This document shows positions 11,351 through 21,929 of a DNA stretch of 64,000 bases, one piece after another. A model generated the notes under the pieces. The model was not told the DNA's origin. It did not search any database and saw only the letters and a program-made list of their open reading frames with translations. The translations under genes and the position numbers were made by a program. Source of the DNA: Stenopsyche tienmushanensis (Eukaryota > Arthropoda > Insecta > Trichoptera > Stenopsychidae); contig WACJ01000040.1 in the NCBI GenBank assembly GCA_008973525.1, forward strand, positions 1 through 64,000, given 5' to 3'. Position 1 is the stretch's first letter. Every line of letters starts with the position of its first letter.

Positions 11351-11815
11351 ATGAACACAGATCTAATCATAGCCATGGTTGAAGAAAATCAGCGATATAC
11401 TGTTCGCGAAATAGCTAACAAGTTAGAAATTCCACGAACATCCGTCCATAATCATCTGACAAAATTGGGCTACATCAATCGTTCAGATGTGTGGCTTCCT
11501 CATGAACTGAATGATTCAAATAAACTTGAGTGTATTTCAACATCCGAACTTCTTCTCCAGCGACATAATAGCCAAACTTTTTTAAAGAAACTTGTCACTG
11601 GAGATGAAAGTTGGATACTCTATGTGAATATCCAATTTAAACGATCTTGGACCAAGGGTACAGAAGCTTTAACTGTAGCTAAACTTGGCCTACATCCAAA
11701 AAAAGTTTTGTTATGCATTTGGTGGGACTGGAAGGGGGTAGTTTATTATGAGCTACTTCAGCAAAGTGAAACGATCAATTCAACAAAATATTGTTTCCAA
11801 CTAGACAATCTAAAG
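11351..11815 (+). pseudogene. mariner transposase, 5' part
   Basis: From MNTDLIIAMVEENQRYTVRE the product has a helix-turn-helix (IANKLEIPRTSVHNHLTKLG), the WLPHELN block, and the first catalytic Asp in VTGDESWILY. It continues through HPKKVLLCIWWDWKGVVYYE to the end at LDN. This copy keeps the first Asp, unlike the copies at 44.2 and 46.6 kb. It is open over 155 codons but lacks the second and third catalytic Asp because of the insertion and 3' loss. Confidence 0.85.
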
Positions 11816-11967
11816 CAGTGCTCCGCAACCGGTGTGCCGCGGCACACTGGTGTGCCGTGAGCCGATTCAGGTGTGCCGCGGTCAAATAAGACAATATTAT
11901 AACTAAAATATTTTTCAATAGTTAGCGTCTATAGCGTCTGTCACCTATTTATGTCGCCAGACACCTA

Positions 11968-12527
11968 AAACCAGATATTAATATTTCTGTTCCGGGATTC
12001 ATCTGTCATCGTGCTGACAGAATCAATAGAATTGAGATTGGATCACTTTGGAAAACCGTCAAATCGCACAAAAACAAAGCCACGGGAATTCCTATTTTGG
12101 TTAGAAACGATAAAATAGCCGAAACCAATTTAGATAAGACAAATATGCTTACAGAAACCTTGTGCCTAAATCACAAGATTTTCGAAAATATGAGCGACAG
12201 CAAAACAAAGAAAGCTGTTAACAAAGTCAATTGGGGATTTCCGTGAAAGCTCAAATAATGACATGCACAAAATTAAATTGGTAACTCCTTTAGAAATAAC
12301 AAAAATCATTAGAAAACTAAAAAACAAAAAGTCCCTGGGTTTTGACACAATCGATAATACGATAATAAAAAAATCTGCCATACATATAACTAAAATATTT
12401 TATGCGTGCCTAAATATGAGGCATTTCTCACCCATTTTCTTTGCCAAAACCAGTAATTCCTTTGCTAAAACTAGGCAAGGATAGCAACGATCCCACAAAT
12501 TACCAACCGATCAGCCTACTTTAGTCG
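11968..12527 (+). mobile_element. jockey-like LINE fragment
   Basis: One frame reads KPDINISVPGFICHRADRI, as at the start of an AP-endonuclease domain, then runs straight into reverse-transcriptase sequence. That sequence includes a TPLEITKIIRKLKNKKSLGF block and, in another frame, PVIPLLKLGKDSNDPTNYQP ahead of ISLL, the conserved RT block of jockey-type non-LTR elements. The endonuclease-to-RT jump shows an internal deletion; there is also a stop at about 12244 and at least one frameshift. Confidence 0.8.
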
Positions 12528-12996
12528 TGTTACCGTGCTACGTCACATTCACTCGTCTTGCGGCAGTAGTTACCATTCATTACTATTAGTTGTGTTAATG
12601 AATTTTGTATGGTTATGCGTTCTTCGTGTGATTAATATTCAATTTTACACTTCTTTAAATATGGTATAACTAAGACTACTCTGAGTTCTGTCTGCGAAGT
12701 CCTCTCCTTGAAAGCTTGAGTTTAGACTCACTTCTGAGCTCTAGTTTGGGTATTCCACGCCTCGCAGCCGGAGTTTGTTCAAAGTGGAACAAATAAACAT
12801 ACTGTGGAGAAAAAAAATCGTCTTTTAAATCCAACTCCACCACCCTGTGGAGTCCTTCTCGCCGATGTTACAAGGGACGTGGCAGCCGCGGGTCGTCAGA
12901 AGCTCTACGAACGAAGGTAACTGGGACTGGTTGACAGAAGCATGACGAAGATAACTGGGCCCCGGTATTCAGCTGAGGGCTCTCGCCCACGTTACA
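12528..12996 (-). mobile_element. LTR family B copy inside the hAT
   Basis: On the minus strand it starts TGTAACGTGGGCG and ends GCACGGTAACA. It shares TGTAACGTGGGCG, GGGGCCCAGTTATCTTCG, CGGCTGCC and GGTGGTGGA blocks, in order, with the solo LTR at 58457. No matching target duplication was found at its edges, so it is either a recombined or a partly deleted LTR. Confidence 0.65.
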
Positions 12997-13575
12997 ATGG
13001 ATACAATTTTACGTGGAAAAGATTCGTCTTTACATACAGAAGAACCCAGCACAAGCATTGCAAAAATGCCAAAGACTGTGAAAATGAAGCATAACGAAGA
13101 CTACGTTCAATATGGATTCTCGTGATGTGGTGATGAAACAGCTCCAAAGCTACAATGCATCATTTGCAGCGAACAGCTATCAAACGAAGCAATAAATTAA
13201 ATCGCCATCTAAATTCAAACTATCCCAGTTGCGCCAAGAGGCGTTTAGAACAAAATCAAAAAGAGAAACAATTTATGAATTCGGCCGTTATGGTTTCTGA
13301 AAAGATTTTAGAAGTTAGCTACCGTGTTGCAAAATTAACTGCATGTCAGAAAAAACCACATACTATCGGCGAAACACTTATTAAATCAGCATGTATGGAA
13401 ATTGTTTGACTTATGCTTGAGCCCAATGATGTTAAGGAAGTAAATAAAGTTTTGTTGTCTGCCGATACTGTTAAAAGACTTATTTACGACATGTCAAGCG
13501 ATATTTTAGGAGCACTGATTAGAAATTTGGCTGAAAATTTTGAATCGAAAAAAAGCGCAGGTATCACATTAATTT
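12997..13575 (+). pseudogene. hAT transposase remnant, ZBED/Buster-like
   Basis: ATG 12997 opens MDTILRGKDSSLH. A BED-type zinc finger follows (LQCIICSEQLSNEA, then LNRHLNSNYP), and then SEKILEVSYRVAKLTACQKK, PHTIGETLIKSACMEIV and LLSADTVKRLIYDMSSDI, which match the SCAND3/ZBED5-like hAT family. Lesions seen: a TGA near 13126, a frameshift near 13195 and a TGA at 13407. Coding ends before the Helitron, and the catalytic C-terminal half is missing. Confidence 0.8.
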
Positions 13576-13645
13576 GTCATTATTTTATAATAATTATTAA
13601 GATTGCACAAAAGTAAATATAGTATAGTTTTTATGTATGTGTACA

Positions 13646-16615
13646 TCTAATATATAAAAATAAGTTGCGTTTGCCGGCTTATGCTCGGGCGATATGCGTT
13701 GATATGCGCGTTCATCGGATTGAGATAAAACTTGGTCCACTTATTGCCAAGGAATCAGGGGGTGACATAGGCATAGTACAATTAACTTACAGTAGATTTT
13801 TAATTCAAAACTTAATGTGTGAAAGTTGTTGATTCTGACGTGTTTGAGATTATGCGTTGCTAAGGCTATAGGTATATAGTACCTACAAGTTGCAGTAGGA
13901 GGCGTCGTGTCGTCGTCACAAACAACACATACGTCAAACGTCAATGTCATTTGCAGGTTATCCATCGGCGTGAGTCAATTATATCCAAATTATTTATCGC
14001 AAGCACTTTTAAAATGCTTCATTTCATTCATCGCTTATTCACGTACGTAACAATCGAAAAAATACGTTTGAGTGTTATCCGATCAAAATCAGACGACCAA
14101 CGTGCAACGAGAATCGAAAGTACATGTTGATTTGAATATTGCTGCATTTCAATATGATATTCATTACGATTACAGTTTGCATCCCAGTGTAAAATGGATA
14201 AAGGTTAAATCCTGTTAACGGGGGACAAATTTATTGGTAAATTGAAAACGCCTTCATTTCGACACAATGAAAACAAACAAACCTAACCTAACTAGATTTG
14301 AATTTAAATTTAATTTAAAAAATAAAAACAAGAAACAAATGAATAATTCTTTTATTTAATAACAATATGTTGACGTTGAAATCAACAATATATGGATCTT
14401 CTTTTTCATCGAAAACATTCAAAGCTCATACCAACGTCGGATATTGTCGTGCAAATTGTACATGCAAATAGGCAGTGATATGGCAGTAGTCAGTATTAAA
14501 AGACTTGATGCGCGCAACGATCGAGTTCAAACTCAATTTCAAACAGGTAGATATATCAGCAGTGACGAGGCTCTTTGGCCTATTTTGAGCTTCCTAATTC
14601 ACAGAAGCAATCCGAATGTTGTTCATCTCAGTGTTCATCTCGAAAATGGACAAAGGCAGACACTGCAAGAAATGTTGCTGCTGAACCAACACTTGCGCTG
14701 TGTGAAGAAGATGTATTTGCAGAGACATTATGGTACGCACAAGTTCCTAACTATTTTACATGAAATACTACATCCGAGAATTTTCAACGACGTAAGCAAG
14801 GGATGCGTGATGAAGGCTATCGAAATCTGTATTCATCTGATGCATTGGGCCGTATTTACACATTACATCCAAATAAAGCCGAGTGTTACTATTTAAGAAT
14901 GCCTTTGGTTAATGTCAAATGTCATATCTTCATTGAGAAAGGTCGAACGGAAATTAGAACATTACTCGCCATCATTTTAACCACATGTCCGTCACCCAAC
15001 CCGAAAGATTTGTGGTAAAAATTCAGAGAGGATTTGAGCGAAGATATTTTACACACCGTTAGCAATGACAATTCAATTGAGTTTTCGGACAATATTTTCA
15101 ATCAAGCTCTGATCGAAATCGAAGACATTTGCTTAACCATCAACATCAAAGAATTCATTCAACAAGAATTCGTTCTGCACTTGAACAGCAGTACAATGCT
15201 AATGATTTGGATGCATTTGTCGAAGCAAAGGAACAACTTTTGCTTGCGGAACAAAAATTGACCTACGATACAATTACAAATGATCTGTTCTTCCTTGATG
15301 CGCCCGGCGGTACTGGAAAAACGTATCTCATCACTTTACTATTGGCTCACATTCGATCTCAAAATAGAATTGCTTTAGCTCTTGCTTCATTAGGTATTGC
15401 GGCAACATTATTAGATGGTGGACGAACAGCGCATTCGGCATTCAAATTGCCATTAGATTTGCATTTATTGGAAGCTCTGACATGTAACATTCCTAAAGTT
15501 TCTGACATAGCTAAAGTTTTGAAAATTTGCAAGGGGATTATCTGGGACGAATGCAATGCTTGATCGAACTCTTAAAGACTTACGATCAAATGCAAAACCG
15601 TTTGGTGGCGCTCTAATTTTATTATGTGGCGACTTTCGACAACCTCTTCCAGTGATGCTTTCATCGACACCAGCTGATTCTTGCCTCAAAGCATCGCATC
15701 TTTGGAGAGACGTGCGAAAATTGACATTAAAGACAAATATGCGCGTACATTTGTAGCGTGATGCGTCGGCAGCCACATTTTTAAAACGACTATTGAACAT
15801 TGGTGAAGGAAAAGTGCATGTTGATGCTACCAAGTTTATTTCATTTCCATCGAACTTTTGCGTTGTTGTGCCATCCATCGATTTACTCATTCAGAAAGTT
15901 TTTCCGCAGATTTTTAGTAATTATAAAAATCATTATTGGCTTTGCGAACATGCTATTTTGGCAGCAGAAAACACCGACGTCAATACAATCAACCACATAA
16001 TACAATAACAAATTGCAAATGATTCTGTTACCTACAAATCGATTGATAGCGCCATGAATGCAGACCAAGTTACTAACTATCCAATCGAGTTTTTAAATTC
16101 GTCAGATCTTCCTGATGTGCCACCTTACAAATTGGAACAAGACTCACTATGAAGAAATTGATGCCGAATATCATCGAGACAAGTATGTATTCTTAATGGA
16201 AAGTCGAAAGGAGAAGATGTGCTCATTCCCACCGACGTGCAATTTGATAAGAGACGACTGCAGCTCCCCGTTGGACTTGCATTCTCAATGACCATCAACA
16301 AGGCACTTCAAGTGTGCGGAAGAATCTAGAAAATCCACGTTGGACAGCCGAGAAATTTATTTGTATTTGTTAAAGACGGAAAAGCCAAAACTATTCTCTA
16401 CCCTAAAGCACTTAGCAGAACAATTAAGTAAGCAAAATGTATGCTTTTAATATTTTTTTCTTTATATATCATTCAATATCAATAAATGTTTTAACTGTCG
16501 GAAAAAATATCATTATTTATATCATTGCTAATTAAACAAGATAACTCTTTCAAATTTCAAATGGTATTTTTAGAACTATTTCTTCTGTGGCAGCAACGCG
16601 CCGGGTACCAGCTAG
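13646..16615 (+). mobile_element. Helitron (2,970 bp) inside the hAT
   Basis: Begins TCTAATATATAAAAATAAG after A (13645) and ends GCGCCGGGTACCAGCTAG before T (16616). This fits Helitron rules: insertion between A and T without duplication, a 5' TC, and a 3' CTRR preceded by a GC hairpin. It carries only one copy of the 5' 121-bp-type unit. The replication-initiator (Rep/HUH) part is not recognisable between 13.8 and 14.4 kb. Confidence 0.88.
14444..16431 (+). pseudogene. Helitron Pif1-like helicase, broken
   Basis: Segments in order: VQTQFQTGRYISSDEALWPI (the GRYISSxEAxWRI block), HLSVHLENGQR, then after frameshifts YTLHPNKAECYYLRMPL and ILTTC. The helicase follows with Walker A DAPGGTGKTYLI at about 15296-15331, WDECNA, and LLCGDFRQPLPV. 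The end reads NLFVFVKDGKAKTILYPKAL before TAA at 16429-16431. There are several stops and at least four frame changes, so it cannot be translated as one protein. Confidence 0.88.
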
Positions 16616-16924
16616 TAGGAAATAAAAAAATTAAATTTATTGTAAAATTGTATAAAATATTTAAGCCCTTTTAGAGTCTTTTTTATGAACTATGGGGAGA
16701 GCTGTTTTAGAATAAATAAATCAATATCTATTATTTTTGGCTTTTGGTGTGCCGCGAAATTTAAAGAAGAGCTTTGGTGTGCCGTGGGTGAGAAAACGTT
16801 GCGGAGCACTGATCTAAAGGATGCAATTGCCAGAAAACGGCCAGAATTCGCATGACCACCACGCGTGAATTTTTAGACTTTTTTTTTTGAATAGAAGGGA
16901 TAAGCTTTTCTGGACTCTATTGTA

Positions 16925-17115
16925 ACGAGGAGTGAGACATGGATGTGTCACCGCACCTCAGAATTCAAAAAGACCTGGCGATGTAGGTCTATGACTTTGG
17001 CATGCAAAAGCTGTTGCTCCAACTACAGACACTTCTCGTTGCGTTAATAAATAGTTTAATATATTTGTGAAGTAAAATTCTAAAAACGAGCATACAAATA
17101 TAGCAACAAGAAGTG
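16925..17115 (+). repeat. LTR-retroelement 5' leader-like repeat
   Basis: The blocks AAAAGCTGTTGCTCCAACTA, CAGACACTTCTCGTTGCG and TTGAATATATTTGTGAA-like sequence line up with 49025-49160, where family A LTR sequence lies immediately upstream. The TGGTGCCCCGAC at that second site looks like a primer-binding site (inference). Confidence 0.5.
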
Positions 17116-17765
17116 CATTACGTAGCCTCATCAATATAAAAGCCAATGTAAACTTTTAACGTGTATTGTTTATTCTATTTTACAATCTATTAGCTGAATA
17201 TTTCACTGGTTAATCAATTGCCAATCGTAGAATAACACAAAGAGCGCTTCGATGCTATTTTAAAACGATAAAAAAACTAAGCACTAGATTAGTTCATTGG
17301 TTACAATAAAATGCATACTAATGATGGAGTTTTATTGAAATGATAACACAAAATCAACATTTTTGATCAAGATCGCTTTTATTTGCGGAAAGAGAGTTCA
17401 CAGCCGCGAGATTTACAGGGAGACGGCGGCAAAAACACATCTTCCCGCGAGGTTTGTTTTATACTCCGATACTTATTAATTAACATTTGTTATAAAAGCA
17501 GCGTAATAAAATCGCAAAATATTTCGCAAAGGGCATATTTAGGTTCATAAGCTTATGCTGTTATTACAACGGATGCCATTATGTTGCATACGATTATCTT
17601 ATTTGTCGGAAAAGTTTCACCATTTATCGTCTAGGGCGACACATTATTTTGAGTGAGGGTCCATCTTATGTTATCTTGAATAAAAAAATATGTCCAAATG
17701 GCGTCTAAAATCTCCGACTTAAATCCTTCAATATGTTATATATATCAGAGCGTCGATTTGTGTCA
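17115..17765. other. No gene recognised in intron
   Basis: AT-rich sequence in the CFAP299 intron between the leader-like repeat and a MITE. Nothing coding or structured was recognised. Confidence 0.5.
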
Positions 17766-17910
17766 ATTATTTTTTTCATGTTACAGAGAGACATTTAAAG
17801 ACAGTCCTCTGCATGCTCGTTATTAAACCTACACGATAGAAAATGTTCCCGAAATAATTGTCGCTTAAGGGCGCGCGTTTCAAATAAGGAAGTTTCCCTG
17901 CCGCACCCCG
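17765..17910 (-). mobile_element. MITE, single end
   Basis: The right edge AAGGAAGTTTCCCTGCCGCA and the adjacent GGGCG..CGACAATTAT mirror the left ends at 26253 and 39788. The other terminal repeat is missing. Confidence 0.6.
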
Positions 17911-18289
17911 AACTACATTATTTGTACACGTATATTGGTTGATTTTTTTAAAATTGTATAATATATTGTTAATGTTTGGGTCTACACCGAGATGATAATA
18001 TATATGCAAGCGTGTAATTCAAACATTAAAATGGGGTATGCGATATTTTAACAGGACCTCCTGATTACGGGGTAAATTGGGCGTGAAAGCCTTTCCTTTG
18101 TGGAAAACAACCCCCCCCCTCTCACTCAATAGAACCTTACACCAAGAAACCAAATTATTCATGTCCTTTTCGTTGCGGAATTTCCAGCTGCGAAACGGTT
18201 TTCAATTGCCATTATGAAATATTTTCCTCATATTAATACAAAAATTTTTTTTTTTTATATTTTATAAATATATTTTTTTTCTGTTTCAG

Positions 18290-18487
18290 CTCGTTATTAA
18301 CCCAAAGAAAGGTCTGATGTTTCATTGCCTGTTGGATAATAATTATATATACACTAATCCCGCCAATCCTCCCGGCAGGAGTACAACCCGACATCGTGTT
18401 ACTTCCCGAAAATACGAACAATTGGAGCTGTTAGATCATGTTGTTCAATACAAAGATTATTACGGGGAAAATGAGATTTTATGCTAA
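18290..18487 (+). CDS. CFAP299: CFAP299 terminal coding exon
   Basis: Acceptor TTTTTTTCTGTTTCAG ends at 18289, and the frame runs 65 codons to TAA at 18485-18487, phase 0 as needed after the exon at 7034. The product starts LVINPKKGLMFHCLLDNNYI and contains NPPGRSTTRHRV and EQLELLDHVVQYKD. This corresponds to the family's C-terminal VIADNPEGLLFKYKRDRK..DNSTR..LLDH pattern, so the order of conserved positions continues directly from the previous exon. The tail after VVQYKD (YYGENEILC) looks lineage-specific. The frame is intact. Confidence 0.87.
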   Translation, partial: LVINPKKGLMFHCLLDNNYIYTNPANPPGRSTTRHRVTSRKYEQLELLDHVVQYKDYYGENEILC

Positions 18488-18525
18488 TATTTTTCATGAA
18501 TTTCGATCTTATGTATGCGCATGCA

Positions 18526-18537
18526 AATAAAAATAAA
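18526..18537 (+). promoter_or_regulatory. CFAP299 polyadenylation signals
   Basis: Two AATAAA hexamers (18526 and 18532) lie 39-45 nt after the CFAP299 stop, in AT-rich sequence, which fits a short 3' UTR. Confidence 0.6.
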
Positions 18538-19189
18538 TTGGCAGTTTAACCTTTATTCTGTTCCGCGGTTGAAAATTTCCAGGGGGATAAATAATAAAAT
18601 AAAAATGTATTCGATTGTAGTGCTTTCGGAACGAGCCTGCGAAAATGATATACGTTCACTATTTTGCACTTTTGACTATTCACAGGGAAATTCGCCGGAT
18701 GATAAAATGCCTATATGGGATGTAGTATTTGCATTTGAAACGATTACTTTGTAACCCGGGGCAATATAAAAAATTGAAAATGTGCGTCTGTAATGTATTT
18801 TTTTAATGGATTCTGTTTCATACATTATTTTATGGCTTTGAAATCTCTCGTTTTCTGAGCGTTCAATTGAATTACAAATTCTAGATTTGGATGTAACAAT
18901 GTGACGAGTGCTTATCGATGTCATGATACTATCGACGTTACCTGTTAAATATGAGCAAAAAATGAATATCATCGTGTATCATGATTTGTAGCGTAGATCC
19001 ATTGCATCGCGTACATGGACGTCATCTGGGTGAGCCAAAACGGGAGTTCCTATCGTGTATTGAATCGTATTTAGTCCTTGGGCGGCGCCCCGCTCCCTCG
19101 TGTTCATCGGGATGGCCGCAATCGCGCGCGGGTTCATTCTGATTCCAGGCCGATATGTAGCCGAACGGATGGATTGAAAGTAGAGCGAC
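18538..19189. other. No gene recognised
   Basis: Downstream flank of CFAP299. The overlapping open frames at 18515-18754 (+) and 18676-18972 (-) carry no known domain. A GC-rich patch at 19075-19190 is unexplained. Confidence 0.5.
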
Positions 19190-19452
19190 GTCGAACAAAA
19201 ATACTCTTCTTAGATAACTTCTTTATTAAATACAAGAGAGAGAAATGGCTCCGGGAAGGACGTTCTCCCGCAGCCAAGGCTATCCTACGACTCCTTACGA
19301 CTTAAACCGGCAATGGTCCAAGCGCAAGAAGTGATCAGTGTCGTTCCTTCAGATGCAATGTGTCCATAACGCCACAGAAGACGGCGCTGTTATTAAATTT
19401 ACACAGATTAACAGCGCTACTACACAGGGATAATATTTAACTTATGCTACAA
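19190..19452 (-). repeat. LTR-like repeat, family A
   Basis: On the minus strand it starts TGTAGCATAAGTTAAATATT, passes CACTTCTTGCGCTTGGACCA and GCCTTGGCTGCGGGAGAACG, and ends near a CTCTCTC run followed by AATAAAG. The same order occurs at 60427-60130 (minus) and 48691-48895 (plus). Confidence 0.55.
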
Positions 19453-19469
19453 ATGATAATGTATACATT

Positions 19470-19780
19470 TAAGTCTGTTTTTATGCGATATATATGTTTC
19501 ACGGGAAGTCGCATATAAAAAATTCGCATAAAAAAATATTTGAACTACATAGAAAACTGAGGGATGGGTTCCATTATTTTTAAAAACCGCATAACTTCAA
19601 ATCAATGTGATAGAATGTATCAAAATTCACATAAAAAAGTAATATACATAAAAACACAATACATATTTATCTTAGAATTGCTTTACTTAAGTCTATTTCT
19701 AGTCGATAATCATACAAATCATACATTTCCTTGGCTTTGTTCACTATCAAATCGTTGAAAATATCTGCATAGATGGGGTA
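19470..19780. repeat. AT-rich repeat with AACCGCATAACTT block
   Basis: GGTTCCATTATTTTTAAAAA followed by CCGCATAACTTC recurs at about 52265-52310 (GTTCCATGGATTTTAAAAAC, then CGCATAACTT). Both have GCGATTTT/GCACAAAA-type sequence around them. The family is not recognised. Confidence 0.5.
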
Positions 19781-19825
19781 CAATAAGATAATGACCACAA
19801 TATTGCAAGATCAGAGAAGATCAGG

Positions 19826-20045
19826 TCTTCCCGCGGCCAAGACGATTGGTCGGATCCCAAGACTAGAAACTCTCAGAATTGATTTATGACTCAAACTAAA
19901 CTGATTCGCTGTGGATATCTACAACGCACTGTTCGTTTCAATATAGCTCCTAAATAATATAGTATTCAACCGCGAGACCGCGCAGCGTGAATAAAGCTTG
20001 TACATCAATAAATGAACCTCAACACTGTTGATATTGTTTGGGCCT
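19826..20045 (+). repeat. Interspersed repeat family E (CCGCGGCCAAGACGATTGG)
   Basis: CTTCCCGCGGCCAAGACGAT plus TGGTCGGA recurs at 23460 and, inverted, at 25913-25950 and 55680-55715. Its distal part (GCGCAGCGTGAATAAAGC and AATGAACCTCAACACTGTTG) recurs inverted at 39440-39490. The contained AATAAA suggests an LTR, but no boundaries were found. Confidence 0.5.
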
Positions 20046-21560
20046 CACAATAACGTTCCAAATATAATCACTTTTGGTACCGCGATGAGTTTTAATACTT
20101 GATATATGTGACTTTCTACTATTTATTATGATCCTAAAAAGTTTATTTTATCGTCATCTGTTAATAAATATTTTGATGACTCTATTTTGTACACTTTGCA
20201 ATCGATGTGCGATGATGAGACGCAAGACACCGTGTCTTTGTCTCCGATTCACTAATCTCCGCACTCAATGTGCGCTTTTGGCAATCAAACACATTTAAGG
20301 AGCATTTCAGTTTATTGCAACTCAATATATTATATGAAAATGCATTGCAATGTTATGTGGGTTGGGAGGAATCGTTTTCTTGAGCTCCCACGTGTACAAA
20401 TAAGACATTTGCATAATGCATCAACGTAAAGCGAATGAATACAAGAGTAGAGTCGAGTGCGTCTGGAAGCAACTTCAACAATCTTTGATATGCTTTCTTC
20501 AAATATTTGAAGAGTAATCGACATGGATCTTCTTATGCTTCAAACAAAAACCTTGCATTTTCCAAGACTTTGCTCTTCGGCGAAAGCGGTCAGGATTTAA
20601 AACTGTCGCAGACTGAAGATACACAATAGCGAATGTTTATTTTTTGTGGCTTGGCGAAATACGGCTAAAGATACGATTACAACCCCATAATGTATGTTAT
20701 GGGCCCCCATATACGTTATGACCAAAATCGAGCACCAAAATAGCCATCATGATAAAAATTGCTCGTATTAATCCAGACATAATATATCCACATTTTTACG
20801 GGCCCGCATAAACTTTATATGTGGACCCAAGAAAATGTATCATAATTTAAGGACTCGTATAATTTCGTATTGAATTTTTTAATACTGCAAATGCTAATAA
20901 ATTCTGCAATTTGTTGCGGTTTCGTCGCCATGTCATTCACACGTACGTCGTTTCATCCCCCCAATTAAGACGATAATTGACATCAACGACCGTCGACCGC
21001 AAAGCTCATCATCCCCATAAACGCATCAGCCGTTCGATTAACATCAACATCGGTATGGTCTTTTCTGCGGTTTCATCTTGTCGCATAAATTTATGATAAT
21101 TAAACGATGGAATTTTCAAACGCGGGATGATAGCGCAAAATGCGGATAGAAAGCAGAATGGAGAGATTGCGGCGTACACGCAACGAGGACATAAAACATT
21201 TTTGCATAAGGCTGAAGGCGGACAAATGTTTTCTTCAAAAGGTCGACAATCTAAAAAAAAGGTCTCCGGGGAATCCCACAGGAATCGCAAAAATACACAA
21301 TTTTTATTTCGTACTAAGCCCCTTTTCTCGGTAATGCGGGAGTCAACAAATATTCAAATTTAAAGATTACTCCTGTTTTTATGGCCGCTTTTAATGCATA
21401 CTTTATAATTTAATAATATTTCTCTCATAGTACAAATAGATCATACAAAAAATTATTCTAAGTACTTCTTGTACTTTTTTCTAAGTAAACTAAGTAGCTC
21501 TTAGGCTAGAAAGATATATAACACAGGAACAGTTTTATTCCCATAGCTCTTAGCCTTATA
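20046..21560. other. No gene recognised; mixed-composition spacer
   Basis: Includes a GC-richer, repeat-poor stretch at 20940-21360 with overlapping open frames on both strands but no known domain. Such patches may be conserved non-coding DNA; sequence comparison would be needed to tell. Confidence 0.4.
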
Positions 21561-21562
21561 AG

Positions 21563-21650
21563 CCCTAAACGAAGAGGGAGTGATCACAAGGTCTGTATGT
21601 CCAACCGGTCCGCTCTTCGGACCGCTGACATGGCGAAAGAGCTTCTGTTA
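21563..21650 (+). repeat. Interspersed repeat family D (ACCGGTCCGCTTTTCGGACC)
   Basis: GTCACAAGGTCTGTRTGTCC followed by CGGTCCGCTYTTCGGACCG, a short perfect hairpin, and then CTGACATG. Other copies are at 32425-32520 (+), 55100-55265 (-) and 62818-62940 (-). About 90-160 bp; could be a SINE or an LTR piece. Confidence 0.6.
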
Positions 21651-21929
21651 TAATTATACCGAATTATAATTATATTATAATTATACCGATATTTTACTCT
21701 TTTATATATTTTTACTGATTATAAGATAACTAGATATGATCAATTTTTTTTAAACAACAAAATAATTTCTCCACAAAATGTCAAAAGGTTAAATAATAAA
21801 AATATTTCTACCAAATCTATATATTCATAAGAACAGAATTTAATGTAAGCACTTTTGGCAAGTGTTGACAGAAAGATTATATTGGCATCCAGTACTAAAA
21901 TGGTTAAACAAAAAAAATATTTGGGTTAA

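Larger units (their letters stand above)
11808..16819 (+). mobile_element. hAT transposon with 8-bp target duplication
   Basis: The element proper is 11816-16811 (4,996 bp). Its ends are CAGTGCTCCGCAAC and the exact complement GTTGCGGAGCACTG, flanked by ATCTAAAG at 11808-11815 and 16812-16819. Subterminal GGTGTGCCG motifs occur several times on both sides. CAGTG termini with an 8-bp duplication are diagnostic of hAT elements. Subtracting the internal Helitron and LTR leaves about 1.56 kb, so the hAT was already internally deleted and is non-autonomous. Confidence 0.92.
11322..16859 (+). mobile_element. mariner copy C, split by a hAT insertion
   Basis: The terminal repeat TTAGGTTGTCCCATAAGTTT starts at 11322 after a TA. 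Transposase coding runs from ATG 11351 to 11815 and resumes after the hAT at 16812 with GATGCAATTGCCAGAAAACG. The two halves join cleanly once one copy of the ATCTAAAG duplication is removed. Homology to the sister copies ends near 16850, so the 3' third is lost. Confidence 0.85.
7232..18289 (+). other. CFAP299 intron, 11,058 bp
   Basis: GT (7232) to AG (18289) joins two phase-0 CFAP299 exons. About half of it is the nested mariner/hAT/Helitron complex at 11322-16859. The rest holds unnamed repeats and several open frames (for example 10013-10415 on both strands) with no domain I recognise. Confidence 0.8.

Noticed and set aside
15465..15890. 141-codon minus-strand frame
   Set aside because: It is the reverse shadow of the Helitron helicase, whose motifs (GGTGKT, WDEC, GDFRQPLP) are on the + strand.
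21648..21690. TTATAATTATACCGA tandem as a CRISPR-like or satellite array
   Set aside because: Only two to three imperfect AT-rich units with no spacer structure; this is simple local duplication.
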